From NCBI RefSeq assembly GCF_001701025.1, contig NZ_CP016793.1, forward strand, positions 3,534,001 to 3,598,000: a stretch of 64,000 nucleotides of DNA. The letters are read 5' to 3'. Under the pieces are notes generated by a model. The model worked only from the letters and a program-made list of their open reading frames with translations. It was not told the origin of the DNA and did no database searches. The position numbers and the translations under genes were made by a program. This document shows, piece by piece, positions 44,673-53,846 of this stretch (position 1 is its first letter; each line of letters opens with the position of its first letter). Source of the DNA: Lentzea guizhouensis. GTDB lineage: Bacteria > Actinomycetota > Actinomycetes > Mycobacteriales > Pseudonocardiaceae.

Positions 44673-44921
44673 GTGGATTTGGATGCCTTGTTCGGTAGCG
44701 ACCGCAGTGCGGGCACGGCCGGTGGACCGGAGCTCGACGACCACACGTCGGACGAACCCCCCGCGGAGGAGCTCGAGGACGAACCCGCGGAGGAACCCGC
44801 CGAGGACGACGACACCGGCATCGGCTGGAAGGCGTTGGTCCTGTTCATCTGCGGTGGGCTCGTGATCACCGCGCTGGTCGTCGCGTTCATGGTCTGGGTC
44901 ATCGAGGGCCTGGTCCTCTGA
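44673..44921 (+). CDS. Small acidic single-pass membrane protein
   Basis: 82 residues. Residues 1-50 are strongly acidic and probably disordered (PPAEELEDEPAEEPAEDDD); 53-80 is one long membrane helix (ALVLFICGGLVITALVVAFMVWVI). The acidic part should face the outside or inside depending on the single Lys; cytoplasmic is likely because of the GWK flank. GTG start. No family recognised; it lies 55 bp upstream of the choD-like gene. Confidence 0.65.
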   Translation: MDLDALFGSDRSAGTAGGPELDDHTSDEPPAEELEDEPAEEPAEDDDTGIGWKALVLFICGGLVITALVVAFMVWVIEGLVL

Positions 44922-44976
44922 CTCTGAACCGATGAGGGACTAGGCGTTACCGGAAGTAACGCCTACTCTCCGGTAC

Positions 44977-46653
44977 ATGGGTGAACTCGCCGGTAACTTC
45001 GATGTGGTCATCGTCGGCTCCGGGTTCGGCGGGAGCGTGGCCGCGCTCCGGCTGACCGAGAAGGGCTATCGCGTCGCCGTGCTCGAGGCAGGCCGCCGCT
45101 TCGCCGACGACGAGTTCGCCAGGACGAGCTGGGACCTCAAGAAGTACCTGTGGGCGCCGCAGCTCAAGTGCTTCGGCATCCAGCGCATCCACCTGCTGCG
45201 CAACGTGATGGTGCTGGCCGGCTCGGGTGTCGGCGGCGGCAGCCTGGTGTACGCGAACACGCTGTACCGTCCGCTCAAGCCGTTCTACGAGGACCGCCAG
45301 TGGGCGCACATCACCGACTGGCAGGCCGAGCTCGACCCGTTCTACGACCAGGCGAGCCGGATGCTGGGCGTGGTCACGAACCCGAGCACCACCCCGAGCG
45401 ACCTCGTCATGCAGAAGGTCGCGAAGGACATGGGCGTCGAGGACAGCTACCACCCCACGCCCGTCGGCGTCTTCTTCGGCGAACCCGGCCAGCCGGCCGA
45501 GGACCCCTACTTCGGCGGTGCCGGACCAGCCAGGACCGGCTGCACCGAGTGCGGCAGCTGCATGTCCGGCTGCCGGGTCGGCGCCAAGAACACGCTGGTC
45601 AAGAACTACCTCTACCTCGCGGAGAAGCTGGGTGCGAAGGTCTTCCCGCTGACCACGGTCACCGAGCTGACCGAGTCCGGCGGCCGGTGGACGATCGGGG
45701 CGAAGCAGACCGGCGGTCGCGCCAAGGCCACGTTCACCGCCGACCAGGTCGTGCTCGCGGCGGGCACCTGGGGCACGCAGCAGCTGCTGCACAAGGCGAA
45801 GGCCACCACGTTGCCGAAGATCTCGGCCAAGCTCGGCGAGCTCACCCGCACCAACTCGGAGTCGATCATCGGGGCCGCGCGCTACACCGTCGACCCCGAG
45901 CACGACTTCACCAGGGGCGTCGCGATCACGAGCTCGATCCACCCGGACGAGATCACGCACATCGAGCCGGTGCGCTACGGCAAGGGCAGCAACGCCATGG
46001 GGTTGCTGCAGACCCTCGCGACCGACGGCGCCGCGAGCACCCCGCGCTGGCTGCAGTTCCTCAAGGAGGCGGTCAAGCACCCGCTGAAGCTGCTGCGGCT
46101 GCTGAGCGTGCACAAGTGGAGCGAGCGCACCGTCATCCTGCTGGTGATGCAGAGCCTCGACAACTCCATCACCACGTTCCTCAAGCGCGGCAAGCTCACC
46201 AGCAAGCAGGGCCACGGCGAGCCGAACCCGGCGTTCATCCCGGCGGGCCACGAGGCGAACCTGCTGGCGGCCAAGCACATCGACGGCATCCCGGGCGGTA
46301 CCTGGGGCGAGCTGTTCAACATCCCGCTGACCGCGCACTTCATCGGCGGTTGCGCGATCTCGTCGACCGCGGCCGACGGCGTGATCGACCCGTACCACCG
46401 CGTGCACGGCTACCCCGGACTGTCCGTTGTGGACGGTGCGGCGATCAGCGCGAACCTCGGGGTGAACCCGTCGCTCACCATCACCGCGCAGGCCGAGCGG
46501 GCGTTCTCGCTGTGGCCGAACAAGGGTGAGCAGGACCAGCGGCCGGCCCAGGGCGAGGCCTACCGCAGGATCAACCCGACGAAGCCGGCGAACCCGGCGG
46601 TTCCCGAGCACGCTCCGGCCGCCCTGCGGTTGCCGATCGTGAAGGTGTCCTGA
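44977..46653 (+). CDS. choD: GMC-type FAD oxidoreductase, ChoD-like
   Basis: 558 residues. N-terminal FAD-binding GSGFGGS (14-20) and AGSGVGGGS near 82. A cysteine cluster CTECGSCMSGC near 190 resembles a ferredoxin-type motif; no signal peptide. C-terminal GGCAISSTAADGVIDPYHRVHGYPGLSVVDGAAI is the GMC hallmark, and NPSLTITAQAER ends the active-site region. Orthologous by position and sequence to Rv3409c (ChoD), next to guaB3. Annotated cholesterol oxidases of this type have weak or uncertain sterol activity, so the true substrate is open. Confidence 0.9.
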   Translation: MGELAGNFDVVIVGSGFGGSVAALRLTEKGYRVAVLEAGRRFADDEFARTSWDLKKYLWAPQLKCFGIQRIHLLRNVMVLAGSGVGGGSLVYANTLYRPLKPFYEDRQWAHITDWQAELDPFYDQASRMLGVVTNPSTTPSDLVMQKVAKDMGVEDSYHPTPVGVFFGEPGQPAEDPYFGGAGPARTGCTECGSCMSGCRVGAKNTLVKNYLYLAEKLGAKVFPLTTVTELTESGGRWTIGAKQTGGRAKATFTADQVVLAAGTWGTQQLLHKAKATTLPKISAKLGELTRTNSESIIGAARYTVDPEHDFTRGVAITSSIHPDEITHIEPVRYGKGSNAMGLLQTLATDGAASTPRWLQFLKEAVKHPLKLLRLLSVHKWSERTVILLVMQSLDNSITTFLKRGKLTSKQGHGEPNPAFIPAGHEANLLAAKHIDGIPGGTWGELFNIPLTAHFIGGCAISSTAADGVIDPYHRVHGYPGLSVVDGAAISANLGVNPSLTITAQAERAFSLWPNKGEQDQRPAQGEAYRRINPTKPANPAVPEHAPAALRLPIVKVS

Positions 46654-46680
46654 GCTGGATCATCTGGCTACCGTGGAGGT

Positions 46681-47640
46681 ATGGCCACCAAGCCGTTTGC
46701 CTCCAGCGCCGACCTCGCCCCCAAGGACGAGGTCTTCGTCGAGCTCGCCGAGGGCGTCTACACCCTGACCGCCGAAGGCGACCCCAACGTCGGGGCGGTC
46801 GAAGCCGAGGACTTCCTGATCTGCTTCGAAGCGCGCGCCACACCCGCGGCCGCGCGCCGCTGGCTCACGACCCTGCGCAAGCACACCAAGAAGCCGGTCC
46901 GCTACCTCGTGCTGAGCCACTACCACGCCGTCCGCACGCTGGGCGCCAGCGCGTTCGACGCGCAGGAGGTCGTAGCGCACGAGATGACACGGGTGCTGAT
47001 CGCCGAACGCGGTCAGCAGGACTGGGAGAGCGAGTACGGCCGCATGCCGCGGCTGTTCGAGCAGCCGGCGGAGATCCCAGGGCTGACCTGGCCGACGCTC
47101 ACGTTCTCCGACCGGATGACGATCCCGCTCGGCGGCGAACGCGGTGACCTGGTGCTGCAGCACCTCGGCCGCGGCCACACCGCCGGTGACATCGTGGCGT
47201 GGCTGCCGCAGCAGCGGATCCTCTTCGCGGGCGACCTGGTCGAGTCGCAGGCCGCGCTCTACACCGGCGACGCGTTCCACGACGAGTGGGCGACGTCCAC
47301 TTTGGACAACGTGGCGGACCTCGGCGCCGAGGTGCTGGTCGGTGGGCGCGGCAAGGTGGCGCGCGACCGGATCGAGGTCGAGGCCGCGATCGCCCAGAGC
47401 AGGCACTTCCTGAACGAGCTGCGCCGCACGGTCGGCGGTGTGCACGCGGCGGGCGGCACGCTCAAGGAGGCCTTCGAGCAGGCGCACCAGGCGCTGGTGC
47501 ACCGGTACGGGCGCTGGCCGATCTTCGAGCACTGCCTGCCGTTCGACGTGAAGCGCTACTGGGACGAGTGCGACGGCAAGGACTGGCCGGAGATCTGGAC
47601 GGCCGGACGCGACCGCGCGGTCTGGGACGCCCTGCAATGA
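46681..47640 (+). CDS. Metallo-beta-lactamase-fold hydrolase with incomplete second metal site
   Basis: 319 residues. MBL fold with His80 and His82 of the H-x-H-x-D-H motif, but Asp is Val84 and the last His is Arg85. His166 (GHTAGD) and Asp185 (FAGD) remain. Site 1 ligands are thus kept while site 2 lacks two ligands, suggesting a single-metal enzyme or altered chemistry. A C-terminal helical domain (about 240-319) is extra. The stop overlaps the start of the flavin monooxygenase gene (ATGA), so the two probably act on one pathway. ATG 46681 is close to the choD-like stop. Confidence 0.85.
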   Translation: MATKPFASSADLAPKDEVFVELAEGVYTLTAEGDPNVGAVEAEDFLICFEARATPAAARRWLTTLRKHTKKPVRYLVLSHYHAVRTLGASAFDAQEVVAHEMTRVLIAERGQQDWESEYGRMPRLFEQPAEIPGLTWPTLTFSDRMTIPLGGERGDLVLQHLGRGHTAGDIVAWLPQQRILFAGDLVESQAALYTGDAFHDEWATSTLDNVADLGAEVLVGGRGKVARDRIEVEAAIAQSRHFLNELRRTVGGVHAAGGTLKEAFEQAHQALVHRYGRWPIFEHCLPFDVKRYWDECDGKDWPEIWTAGRDRAVWDALQ

Positions 47641-48890
47641 CCGTCCTGGTCGTCGGTGCCGGACCGGTCGGGCTGACGGCGGCGCTGCTGCTGGCCCGCT
47701 CCGGCGTGCCCAGCGCGGTGCTGGAGAAGGCGGCCGGGCGCACCCTGGCCGGCAGCCGGTCGATCTGCGTGCAGCGCGACGTGCTGGAGATCCTCGAACG
47801 GGTCGGCGTCGGGCAGGCCGTGGCCGACGCCGGCGTCACCTGGTACACCGGCCGCACCTACCACCGCGACCGCGAGGTGGCGACGCTGACGTTCCCGGAG
47901 GCCGAGGGGTTTCCGCCGTTCGTGAACACCCCGCAGACCGTCGTCGAGCGGCTGCTGGAGGAACGGGTCCGCGCCGAGCCGTTGATCGAGCTGCGCCACG
48001 GCCACGAGGTCATCGGTTTGCGGCAGGACGACAACGGTGTGTCCACATCGGACGGAATCGGCGGAACCCACTGCATCGCAGCGGATGGCGCGCATTCGAC
48101 CGTGCGGCGCCTGCTGGGGATCCCGTTCGAGGGCTTCTCGTTCGACGACCGGTTCATCATCGCCGACGTGCGCGTCGACCTGGACTTCCCGGCGCCCGAA
48201 CGCCGGTTCTACTTCGACCCGCCGTGGAATCGGGGCCGGCAGGTGTTGCTGCACCCGCAACCGGACGGCGTGTGGCGGATCGACTGGCAGGTCGCCGAGG
48301 ACGTCACGCTCACCGATGAGCACGTCCGCGCGATCGTCGGCGACAAGCCGTTCGAGGTCGTCTGGCAGTCCACGTACCGCTTCCACCAGCGCCGGGCGGC
48401 GAGGTTCCGGGTCGGCAGGGTTCTGCTGGCGGGCGATGCGGCGCACGTCATGAGCCCGTTCGGCGCGCGCGGCTTGAACTCGGGGATCTGCGACGCGGAC
48501 AACGCGGCGTGGAAGATCGCGGCCGACCGCAACGGTGAGGCGGGTCCCGGGTTGCTGGAGTCCTACAACGTCGAACGCGGTGCCGCCGCCGACGAGAACC
48601 TCCGCATCACCGGCGCGACCATGCGGTTTCTGGTGCCGGGCAACGACGACGAGCGCGCGCACCGGCAACGTGCGCTGGAATCGGGCGAGGGCATCGACTC
48701 GGGCAAGCTGTTCACCCCGTTCGCCTACACCGGCTCGCCGCTGACCACGGACGGCGGCGAGCTGATCGTGGGTTCACGCGTCGCCGGACCGGGGTTCCTG
48801 GTGCGCGGCGGCCGTCTGGTCAGGCCTGACGGTCACGTGGCCGGAACAGCTGGCGACGATCGGGTGACGCGCCGGGCGCTCGGCTGGTGA
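47637..48890 (+). CDS. FAD-dependent aromatic monooxygenase (PHBH family)
   Basis: 417 residues. GAGPVGLTAALLLARSG dinucleotide-binding motif at 7-23, the central DG motif (IAADGAHSTVRRLLG) and GD motif (VLLAGDAAHVMSPFGARGLNSG) near 265 define the class A flavoprotein hydroxylases, which use NAD(P)H and O2 on aromatic substrates. It is shorter than the resorcinol-type members: the C-terminal thioredoxin-like domain is reduced. ATG overlaps the MBL stop. Followed after 10 bp by a BBE-type oxidase. Confidence 0.9.
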   Translation: MTVLVVGAGPVGLTAALLLARSGVPSAVLEKAAGRTLAGSRSICVQRDVLEILERVGVGQAVADAGVTWYTGRTYHRDREVATLTFPEAEGFPPFVNTPQTVVERLLEERVRAEPLIELRHGHEVIGLRQDDNGVSTSDGIGGTHCIAADGAHSTVRRLLGIPFEGFSFDDRFIIADVRVDLDFPAPERRFYFDPPWNRGRQVLLHPQPDGVWRIDWQVAEDVTLTDEHVRAIVGDKPFEVVWQSTYRFHQRRAARFRVGRVLLAGDAAHVMSPFGARGLNSGICDADNAAWKIAADRNGEAGPGLLESYNVERGAAADENLRITGATMRFLVPGNDDERAHRQRALESGEGIDSGKLFTPFAYTGSPLTTDGGELIVGSRVAGPGFLVRGGRLVRPDGHVAGTAGDDRVTRRALGW

Positions 48891-48900
48891 ACTGGACCAC

Positions 48901-50280
48901 ATGGGGATGACGAGAAGGACTTTCTTACGGGGGACCGGGCTTGCCGTCGCGGGAACGGGGGTAGGTACCCCCGCGATGGCGGAGACCAACTGGGAGAGGC
49001 TGCGGCGCAGGCTGGGCGACCGCCTCGTCCTGCCGCAGGACAGCGGCTACGACACGCTGCGGTTGCCGTTCAACACGGTCTACGCGCACCGCAGGCCGGC
49101 CGCGATCGCCCGCTGCGTGCGGGCGGAGGACGTGCAGGCGTGCCTCGACTTCGCCTCGCACGAACGGATCCCGGTCGCCGCCCGCAGCGGCAAGCACAGC
49201 TACGCGGCCTACTCGGTGCCGGAGAACGGCCTGGTCGTGGACGTGAGCGCCTTGACCAACGTGCGTTTCCACGGCACGGACGTCCAGGTCGGCGCGGGTG
49301 TGCGGCTCGGCGACTTCTACGAGACGATCGGCGCGCAGGGCCGGGCGGTACCGGGCGGGACGTGCAAGTCGGTCGGCATCAGCGGGCTCACGCTCGGTGG
49401 CGGCATCGGCGTGATCGGCCGCAAGTACGGCCTGACCTGCGACAACCTGCTCAGCGCGCGGATCGTCACGCCGGACGGCTGCCTGCGCACGGTGTCCGAG
49501 CGGCAGGAGCCTGACCTGTTCTGGGCGCTGCGCGGCGGTGGTGGTGGCAACTTCGGCATCGTCACGTCGTTCACGTTCCGCAGCGTGCCCGCGCCGGACG
49601 TCACCCGCTTCCTGCTGCTGTACCCGGCCGGGGCGACCGCCGACGTGGTCGACGCGTGGCAGGAGTGGTTCTCCGACGCTCCCGACGAGCTGTGGGCGAT
49701 CTGCGAGACGTTGTCCGGCACGCCGACGAGCACCGCGGTCGGCGGCACGTACCTCGGACCGGCGAAGGACCTGCACCCGTTGCTGGACCGGATGCCCGCC
49801 GGTACCCAGCGGGTGGTCGAGGAGATGACCTACCTGGAGGCCATGCGTTTTTACGCGGGTGGCGACGAGACCGGTGCGGCGTTCGTGGCGTCGTCGCGGA
49901 TGGCGTACGAGCACGTGCCGGGTTCCCGGGTGGACGAGCTGCTGCAGGGCGGCAGCGGGTACCGGATCCAGTTCGACTCGTTCGGCGGGGCGTTGGGCCG
50001 GGTCGCGCCGGACGCCACGGCGTTCCCGCACCGGCGCGCTCTGGCGAGCGCGCAGTGCTACGTGAACGTCGTCGACGGGCGCACCGAGGCGGAGGGCAGG
50101 CGGATCCTGGCGTCGTTGCGCGACGGGCTCGGCACCGGCACCACCGGGTACGTCAACTACATCGACCCGGAGATGCCGGACTGGGCCGTTGCCTACTACG
50201 GCGGCAACCTCCCGCGGTTGCGGAAGGTGCGCCGCCGTTACGACCCGGACCGCGTCTTGGCGTTCGCCCAGGGGCTATAG
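48901..50280 (+). CDS. Tat-exported BBE-type FAD-linked oxidase
   Basis: 459 residues. Tat signal MTRRTFLRGTG...TPAMAE; cleavage near 28. FAD-binding PCMH domain with His99 (SGKHSY) and Cys155 (GGTCKSVG) in the two positions that hold bicovalent 6-S-cysteinyl, 8-alpha-N1-histidyl FAD in berberine-bridge-type oxidases. GLTLGGGIGVIGRKYGLTCDNLL and the BBE C-terminal motif YYGGNLPRLRKVRRRYDPD are present. Probably oxidises a secreted sugar or aromatic metabolite. The last codons overlap the convergent aldehyde dehydrogenase gene: CTATAG holds both stops. Confidence 0.9.
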   Translation: MGMTRRTFLRGTGLAVAGTGVGTPAMAETNWERLRRRLGDRLVLPQDSGYDTLRLPFNTVYAHRRPAAIARCVRAEDVQACLDFASHERIPVAARSGKHSYAAYSVPENGLVVDVSALTNVRFHGTDVQVGAGVRLGDFYETIGAQGRAVPGGTCKSVGISGLTLGGGIGVIGRKYGLTCDNLLSARIVTPDGCLRTVSERQEPDLFWALRGGGGGNFGIVTSFTFRSVPAPDVTRFLLLYPAGATADVVDAWQEWFSDAPDELWAICETLSGTPTSTAVGGTYLGPAKDLHPLLDRMPAGTQRVVEEMTYLEAMRFYAGGDETGAAFVASSRMAYEHVPGSRVDELLQGGSGYRIQFDSFGGALGRVAPDATAFPHRRALASAQCYVNVVDGRTEAEGRRILASLRDGLGTGTTGYVNYIDPEMPDWAVAYYGGNLPRLRKVRRRYDPDRVLAFAQGL

Positions 50281-51720
50281 GGCGACGTTGGTCAGGACGG
50301 TCACCCGTTCCTCGGTGAAGTCCTCCATCGCCGACCGGACGCCCTCGCGCCCGGTGCCCGAGCCCTTCACACCGCCGTAGGGCATCTGGTCGGCGCGGTA
50401 GGACGGCACGTCACCGATGATCACGCCACCGACCTCCAGCTCGGCCGCCGCCTCGAACGCGACCTGCACGTCCCGCGTGAAAACGCCGGCCTGCAGCCCG
50501 TACCTGGTGTCGTTGGCCTGCGCGAACGCGTCCTCCACACCGTCCGCCACGCTGACGACGAGCACCGGCCCGAATACCTCCTCGCGCCACACCTTCGCGT
50601 CCGCCGGCACGTCGGTGAGCACGGTCGGCTCGACCGTCGTCCCGGTCCGCTTGCCGCCGGTGAGCACCTTGGCGCCCGCGTCGGTGGCCATCAGCACCCA
50701 CTCCTCGACCCGGCGCGCGTTGTCCTCGTCGATCAACGGCCCGACCTCGACCTCGGGGTCGTGCGGGTCGCCGGTCTTGAGCGCGCTGACCTTCTCGACC
50801 AGCTTGGGCACGAACTGCTCGACGTGCGAACGGTCCACGATCACCCGCTGCACCGCGATGCACGACTGCCCGGCCTGGTAGTTGCCGAACGTCGCGATCC
50901 GCTGCGCCGCGAAGTCCAAGTCCGTCCAATCAGGACAGACGATGGCGGCCGCGTTGCTGCCGAGCTCCATCACGACGTGCTTGCGCGGCGCGGCTTCCAT
51001 CAGCGACCAGCCGACCTTCGTGGACCCGGTGAAGGAGATGACCGGCAGCCGTTCGTCGGTGACGAGCTTCTCCATGTCCTTGCCCCGCACGGGAAGGATG
51101 GAGAACGCGCCCTCCGGCAGCTCGGTCTCGGCGAGGATCTCACCCAGCAGCAACGCACTCAACGGCGTCGCCGACGCGGGCTTCACGACCACGGGCGCCC
51201 CCACCGCGAGCGCCGGCGCGACCTTGTGCGCCACCAGGTTCAGCGGGAAGTTGAACGGGGCCACCGCCAGCACCGGCCCCCGCGGCACGTGCCGCACGAC
51301 CGCCATCCGGTTCTCACCGTTCGCATCGGTGTCGAGCCGCTGCAGCCCACCGCTGAACCGCCGCGCCTCCTCGGCCGCGAAGCGGAACGTGTTCACCGCC
51401 CGCTGCACCTCGATCTCGGCCCACCGCAGCGGCTTGCCGTTCTCCGCGGTGATCGTCTCGGCGATCTCCTCCGCCCGCCCGGCCAGCACCTCGGACACCT
51501 GCGCCAACGCCTTCGCCCGCACGTGCGCAGGCGTTCTGCGGAACTCGCGGGCCACGTCGTGAGCAGCGGCGACGGCGCGTTCCACCTGGTCGGCGCTCGG
51601 CACGGCGACCGAGGCCACCTCGGTGCCGTCGAACGGGTGGAACACCGCCAACGCCTGCTCGCCCTGCTCGGGACGGCCGGCGATCCAGCACGGCCTCGGT
51701 TGTGGCGTGAACGCGTCCAT
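50275..51720 (-). CDS. NAD(P)-dependent aldehyde dehydrogenase
   Basis: 481 residues. Conserved N-x-x-F-P-L-N (APFNFPLNL), VVVKPAS cofactor lysine, GSTKVG, general base Glu in MELGSNAAAIV, catalytic Cys near 285 in YQAGQSCIAVQRV, and EEVFGPVLVV. The G-S-N-A after the glutamate and the PYGGVKGSGTGREG end place it among succinate-semialdehyde/lactaldehyde-type relatives. Convergent with the BBE oxidase gene, so it may complete the oxidation of the same compound; inference. Confidence 0.93.
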   Translation of the reverse strand: MDAFTPQPRPCWIAGRPEQGEQALAVFHPFDGTEVASVAVPSADQVERAVAAAHDVAREFRRTPAHVRAKALAQVSEVLAGRAEEIAETITAENGKPLRWAEIEVQRAVNTFRFAAEEARRFSGGLQRLDTDANGENRMAVVRHVPRGPVLAVAPFNFPLNLVAHKVAPALAVGAPVVVKPASATPLSALLLGEILAETELPEGAFSILPVRGKDMEKLVTDERLPVISFTGSTKVGWSLMEAAPRKHVVMELGSNAAAIVCPDWTDLDFAAQRIATFGNYQAGQSCIAVQRVIVDRSHVEQFVPKLVEKVSALKTGDPHDPEVEVGPLIDEDNARRVEEWVLMATDAGAKVLTGGKRTGTTVEPTVLTDVPADAKVWREEVFGPVLVVSVADGVEDAFAQANDTRYGLQAGVFTRDVQVAFEAAAELEVGGVIIGDVPSYRADQMPYGGVKGSGTGREGVRSAMEDFTEERVTVLTNVAL

Positions 51721-51759
51721 GGGCTCACGTTAAGCCCTGACCGCCAATTGGTACGCGCT

Positions 51760-51810
51760 GAGACACCGTCTGCCTTCGGGACGGCGCCACCCAGAAGCAG
51801 ACGGCGTCTC
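51760..51810. other. Inverted repeat upstream of the aldehyde dehydrogenase gene
   Basis: GAGACACCGTCTGC (51760-51773) and GCAGACGGCGTCTC (51797-51810) pair at 13 of 14 positions with a 23-nt loop. It lies 40 bp upstream of the aldehyde dehydrogenase start, in the 299-bp gap to guaA that otherwise shows only C-rich sequence. Possible operator or leader hairpin. Confidence 0.45.
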
Positions 51811-52019
51811 AACGCAGGCCCACCCGTGCCGCCCCACTGTCCGCAGCCACGCCTCGCCGCACCCGCCCGGCGCCACCCCCCACCTCCTCCCCGCACCCCC
51901 GCGTGGCCAACCTCACCGCTGCCCGCAACCCGTTCCCACACCAGGCCCTCCGCCCCGGTTCGCCTCCCCACCCGGCGACCGGTAGGCGCCCGACCTGCGG
52001 CGCATGACATCCTTAGCCC

Positions 52020-53579
52020 GTGTCCGACACCAGCAACCGCCCTGTTCTCGTCGTCGACTTCGGCGCCCAGTACGCGCAGCTGATCGCCCGCCGCGTGCGT
52101 GAGGCCCAGGTCTACTCCGAGGTGGTCCCGCACACCGCGACGGTGAGCGAGATCCTCGACAAGAACCCGCTGGCCATCGTTCTGTCCGGTGGCCCGTCGA
52201 GCGTCTACGCCGACGGCGCGCCGCAGGTCGACCCGAAGCTGTTCGAGACCGGCGTCCCGGTCTTCGGCATCTGCTACGGCTTCCAGGCGATGGCCCGCGC
52301 GCTCGGCGGCGAGGTCGCACAGACCGGCACCCGCGAGTACGGCCGCACCGACCTCGGCGTCACCGCGGAGGCGGGCGCGCTGCACACCGAGCTGCCCGCG
52401 AGCCACCCGGTGTGGATGAGCCACGGCGACGCCGTCACCAAGGCTCCCGAGGGCTTCACGGTCACCGCGACCAGCGAGGGCGCGCCGGTCGCCGCGTTCG
52501 AGGACACCGAGCGCCGCTTCGCCGGCGTGCAGTACCACCCGGAGGTGCACCACTCGCCGCACGGCCAGGAGGTGCTGCGCCGGTTCCTGCACGACATCGC
52601 GGGCCTGCGTCCGCAGTGGACGACCTCGTCCATCGTGGACGAGCAGGTCGCCCGCATCCGCGAGCAGATCGGTGACGGCAAGGCCATCTGCGGCCTGTCC
52701 GGCGGCGTCGACTCCGCCGTGGCCGCCGCCCTGGTCCAGCGCGCGATCGGCGACCGGCTCACCTGCGTCTTCGTCGACCACGGCCTGCTGCGCGCCGGCG
52801 AGCGCGCCCAGGTCGAACGCGACTACGTGGCCGCCACGGGCATCCGCCTGGTGACCGTCGACGCGCGCGAGCGGTTCCTCGACGCGCTGGCCGGCGTCAC
52901 GGACCCGGAGGAAAAGCGCAAGATCATCGGCCGCGAGTTCATCCGCGTGTTCGAGCAGGCCGAGCGCGACCTCAAGGCCGAGGGCGACTACAAGTTCCTC
53001 GTCCAGGGCACGCTCTACCCGGACGTCGTCGAGTCCGGCGGCGGCACCGGCACCGCGAACATCAAGTCGCACCACAACGTCGGCGGCCTGCCGGACGACC
53101 TGCAGTTCGAGCTCGTCGAACCGCTGCGCGCACTCTTCAAGGACGAGGTCCGCCGCGTCGGCACCGAGCTCGGCCTGCCGGAGACCATCGTGCAGCGCCA
53201 GCCGTTCCCCGGCCCCGGCCTCGGCATCCGCATCATCGGCGAGGTCACCCACGACCGCCTCGAGACCCTCCGCCAGGCCGACGCGATCACCCGCGAGGAA
53301 CTCACCCTCGCCGGCCTCGACCGCACCATCTGGCAGTGCCCGGTCGTGCTGCTCGCGGACGTCCGCAGCGTCGGCGTCCAGGGCGACGGCCGCACCTACG
53401 GCCACCCGGTCGTGCTGCGCCCCGTCTCGTCCGAGGACGCGATGACCGCCGACTGGACCCGCCTGCCGTACGAGGTGCTGGAGCGCATCTCGACCCGCAT
53501 CACCAACGAGGTGGCCGAGGTCAACCGCGTCGTCCTCGACGTGACGTCGAAGCCCCCGGGCACCATCGAGTGGGAGTGA
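52020..53579 (+). CDS. guaA: GMP synthase (glutamine-hydrolysing)
   Basis: 519 residues. Aminates XMP to GMP. Class I glutaminase domain 1-195 with the nucleophile in [10 protein letters not shown] near 83 and YHPEVHHS (His-Glu). The ATP pyrophosphatase domain has the P-loop [10 protein letters not shown] near 225. The C-terminal dimerisation domain ends [13 protein letters not shown]. One difference from many homologues is GICYGFQ instead of GICYGMQ, a common variant. GTG start. Completes the guanine pathway with guaB. Ends at a strong hairpin shared with the convergent membrane-protein genes. Confidence 0.97.
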   Translation: MSDTSNRPVLVVDFGAQYAQLIARRVREAQVYSEVVPHTATVSEILDKNPLAIVLSGGPSSVYADGAPQVDPKLFETGVPVFGICYGFQAMARALGGEVAQTGTREYGRTDLGVTAEAGALHTELPASHPVWMSHGDAVTKAPEGFTVTATSEGAPVAAFEDTERRFAGVQYHPEVHHSPHGQEVLRRFLHDIAGLRPQWTTSSIVDEQVARIREQIGDGKAICGLSGGVDSAVAAALVQRAIGDRLTCVFVDHGLLRAGERAQVERDYVAATGIRLVTVDARERFLDALAGVTDPEEKRKIIGREFIRVFEQAERDLKAEGDYKFLVQGTLYPDVVESGGGTGTANIKSHHNVGGLPDDLQFELVEPLRALFKDEVRRVGTELGLPETIVQRQPFPGPGLGIRIIGEVTHDRLETLRQADAITREELTLAGLDRTIWQCPVVLLADVRSVGVQGDGRTYGHPVVLRPVSSEDAMTADWTRLPYEVLERISTRITNEVAEVNRVVLDVTSKPPGTIEWE

Positions 53580-53595
53580 CCCCTCCTGCTGAACG

Positions 53596-53646
53596 CCACG
53601 CGGGGCGCTTCCGTACGAGTCGATCGTACGAAAGCGCCCCGCGTGG
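53596..53646. terminator. 23-bp hairpin between guaA and convergent genes
   Basis: Arms 53596-53618 and 53624-53646 pair at 22 of 23 positions, loop GTCGA; the core is CCACGCGGGGCGCTT. It lies 16 bp past guaA and 8 bp from the opposite stop, so it is probably bidirectional. Arm sequence resembles the hairpins at 29634 and 29711. Confidence 0.9.
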
Positions 53647-53654
53647 CATCTGGG

Positions 53655-53846
53655 TCAGCGCTGCCGTCGCCTCAGCGAGTTGGTCAGCAGGACCACACCC
53701 ACCAGGATCGCCGTCCCTCCCAGCGCCCACCGCAGGTCGAACCAGAACAGCCCGTCACTCAGCACGTAGGCCGCCGTCAGCAGCCCGCCGATCCCGAAGA
53801 CCAGGCCCACCACGTCGATCCGCCTGCGCACGCCCTGCTCAGTCAC
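53655..53846 (-). CDS. Small two-helix membrane protein
   Basis: 63 residues with two membrane helices (about 12-30 and 39-56), basic ends (RRR, SLRRRQR). GTG start overlapping the end of the PspC-type gene by 8 bp, so it is coupled to it. No family recognised beyond its place in the PspC operon. Confidence 0.7.
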   Translation of the reverse strand: MTEQGVRRRIDVVGLVFGIGGLLTAAYVLSDGLFWFDLRWALGGTAILVGVVLLTNSLRRRQR

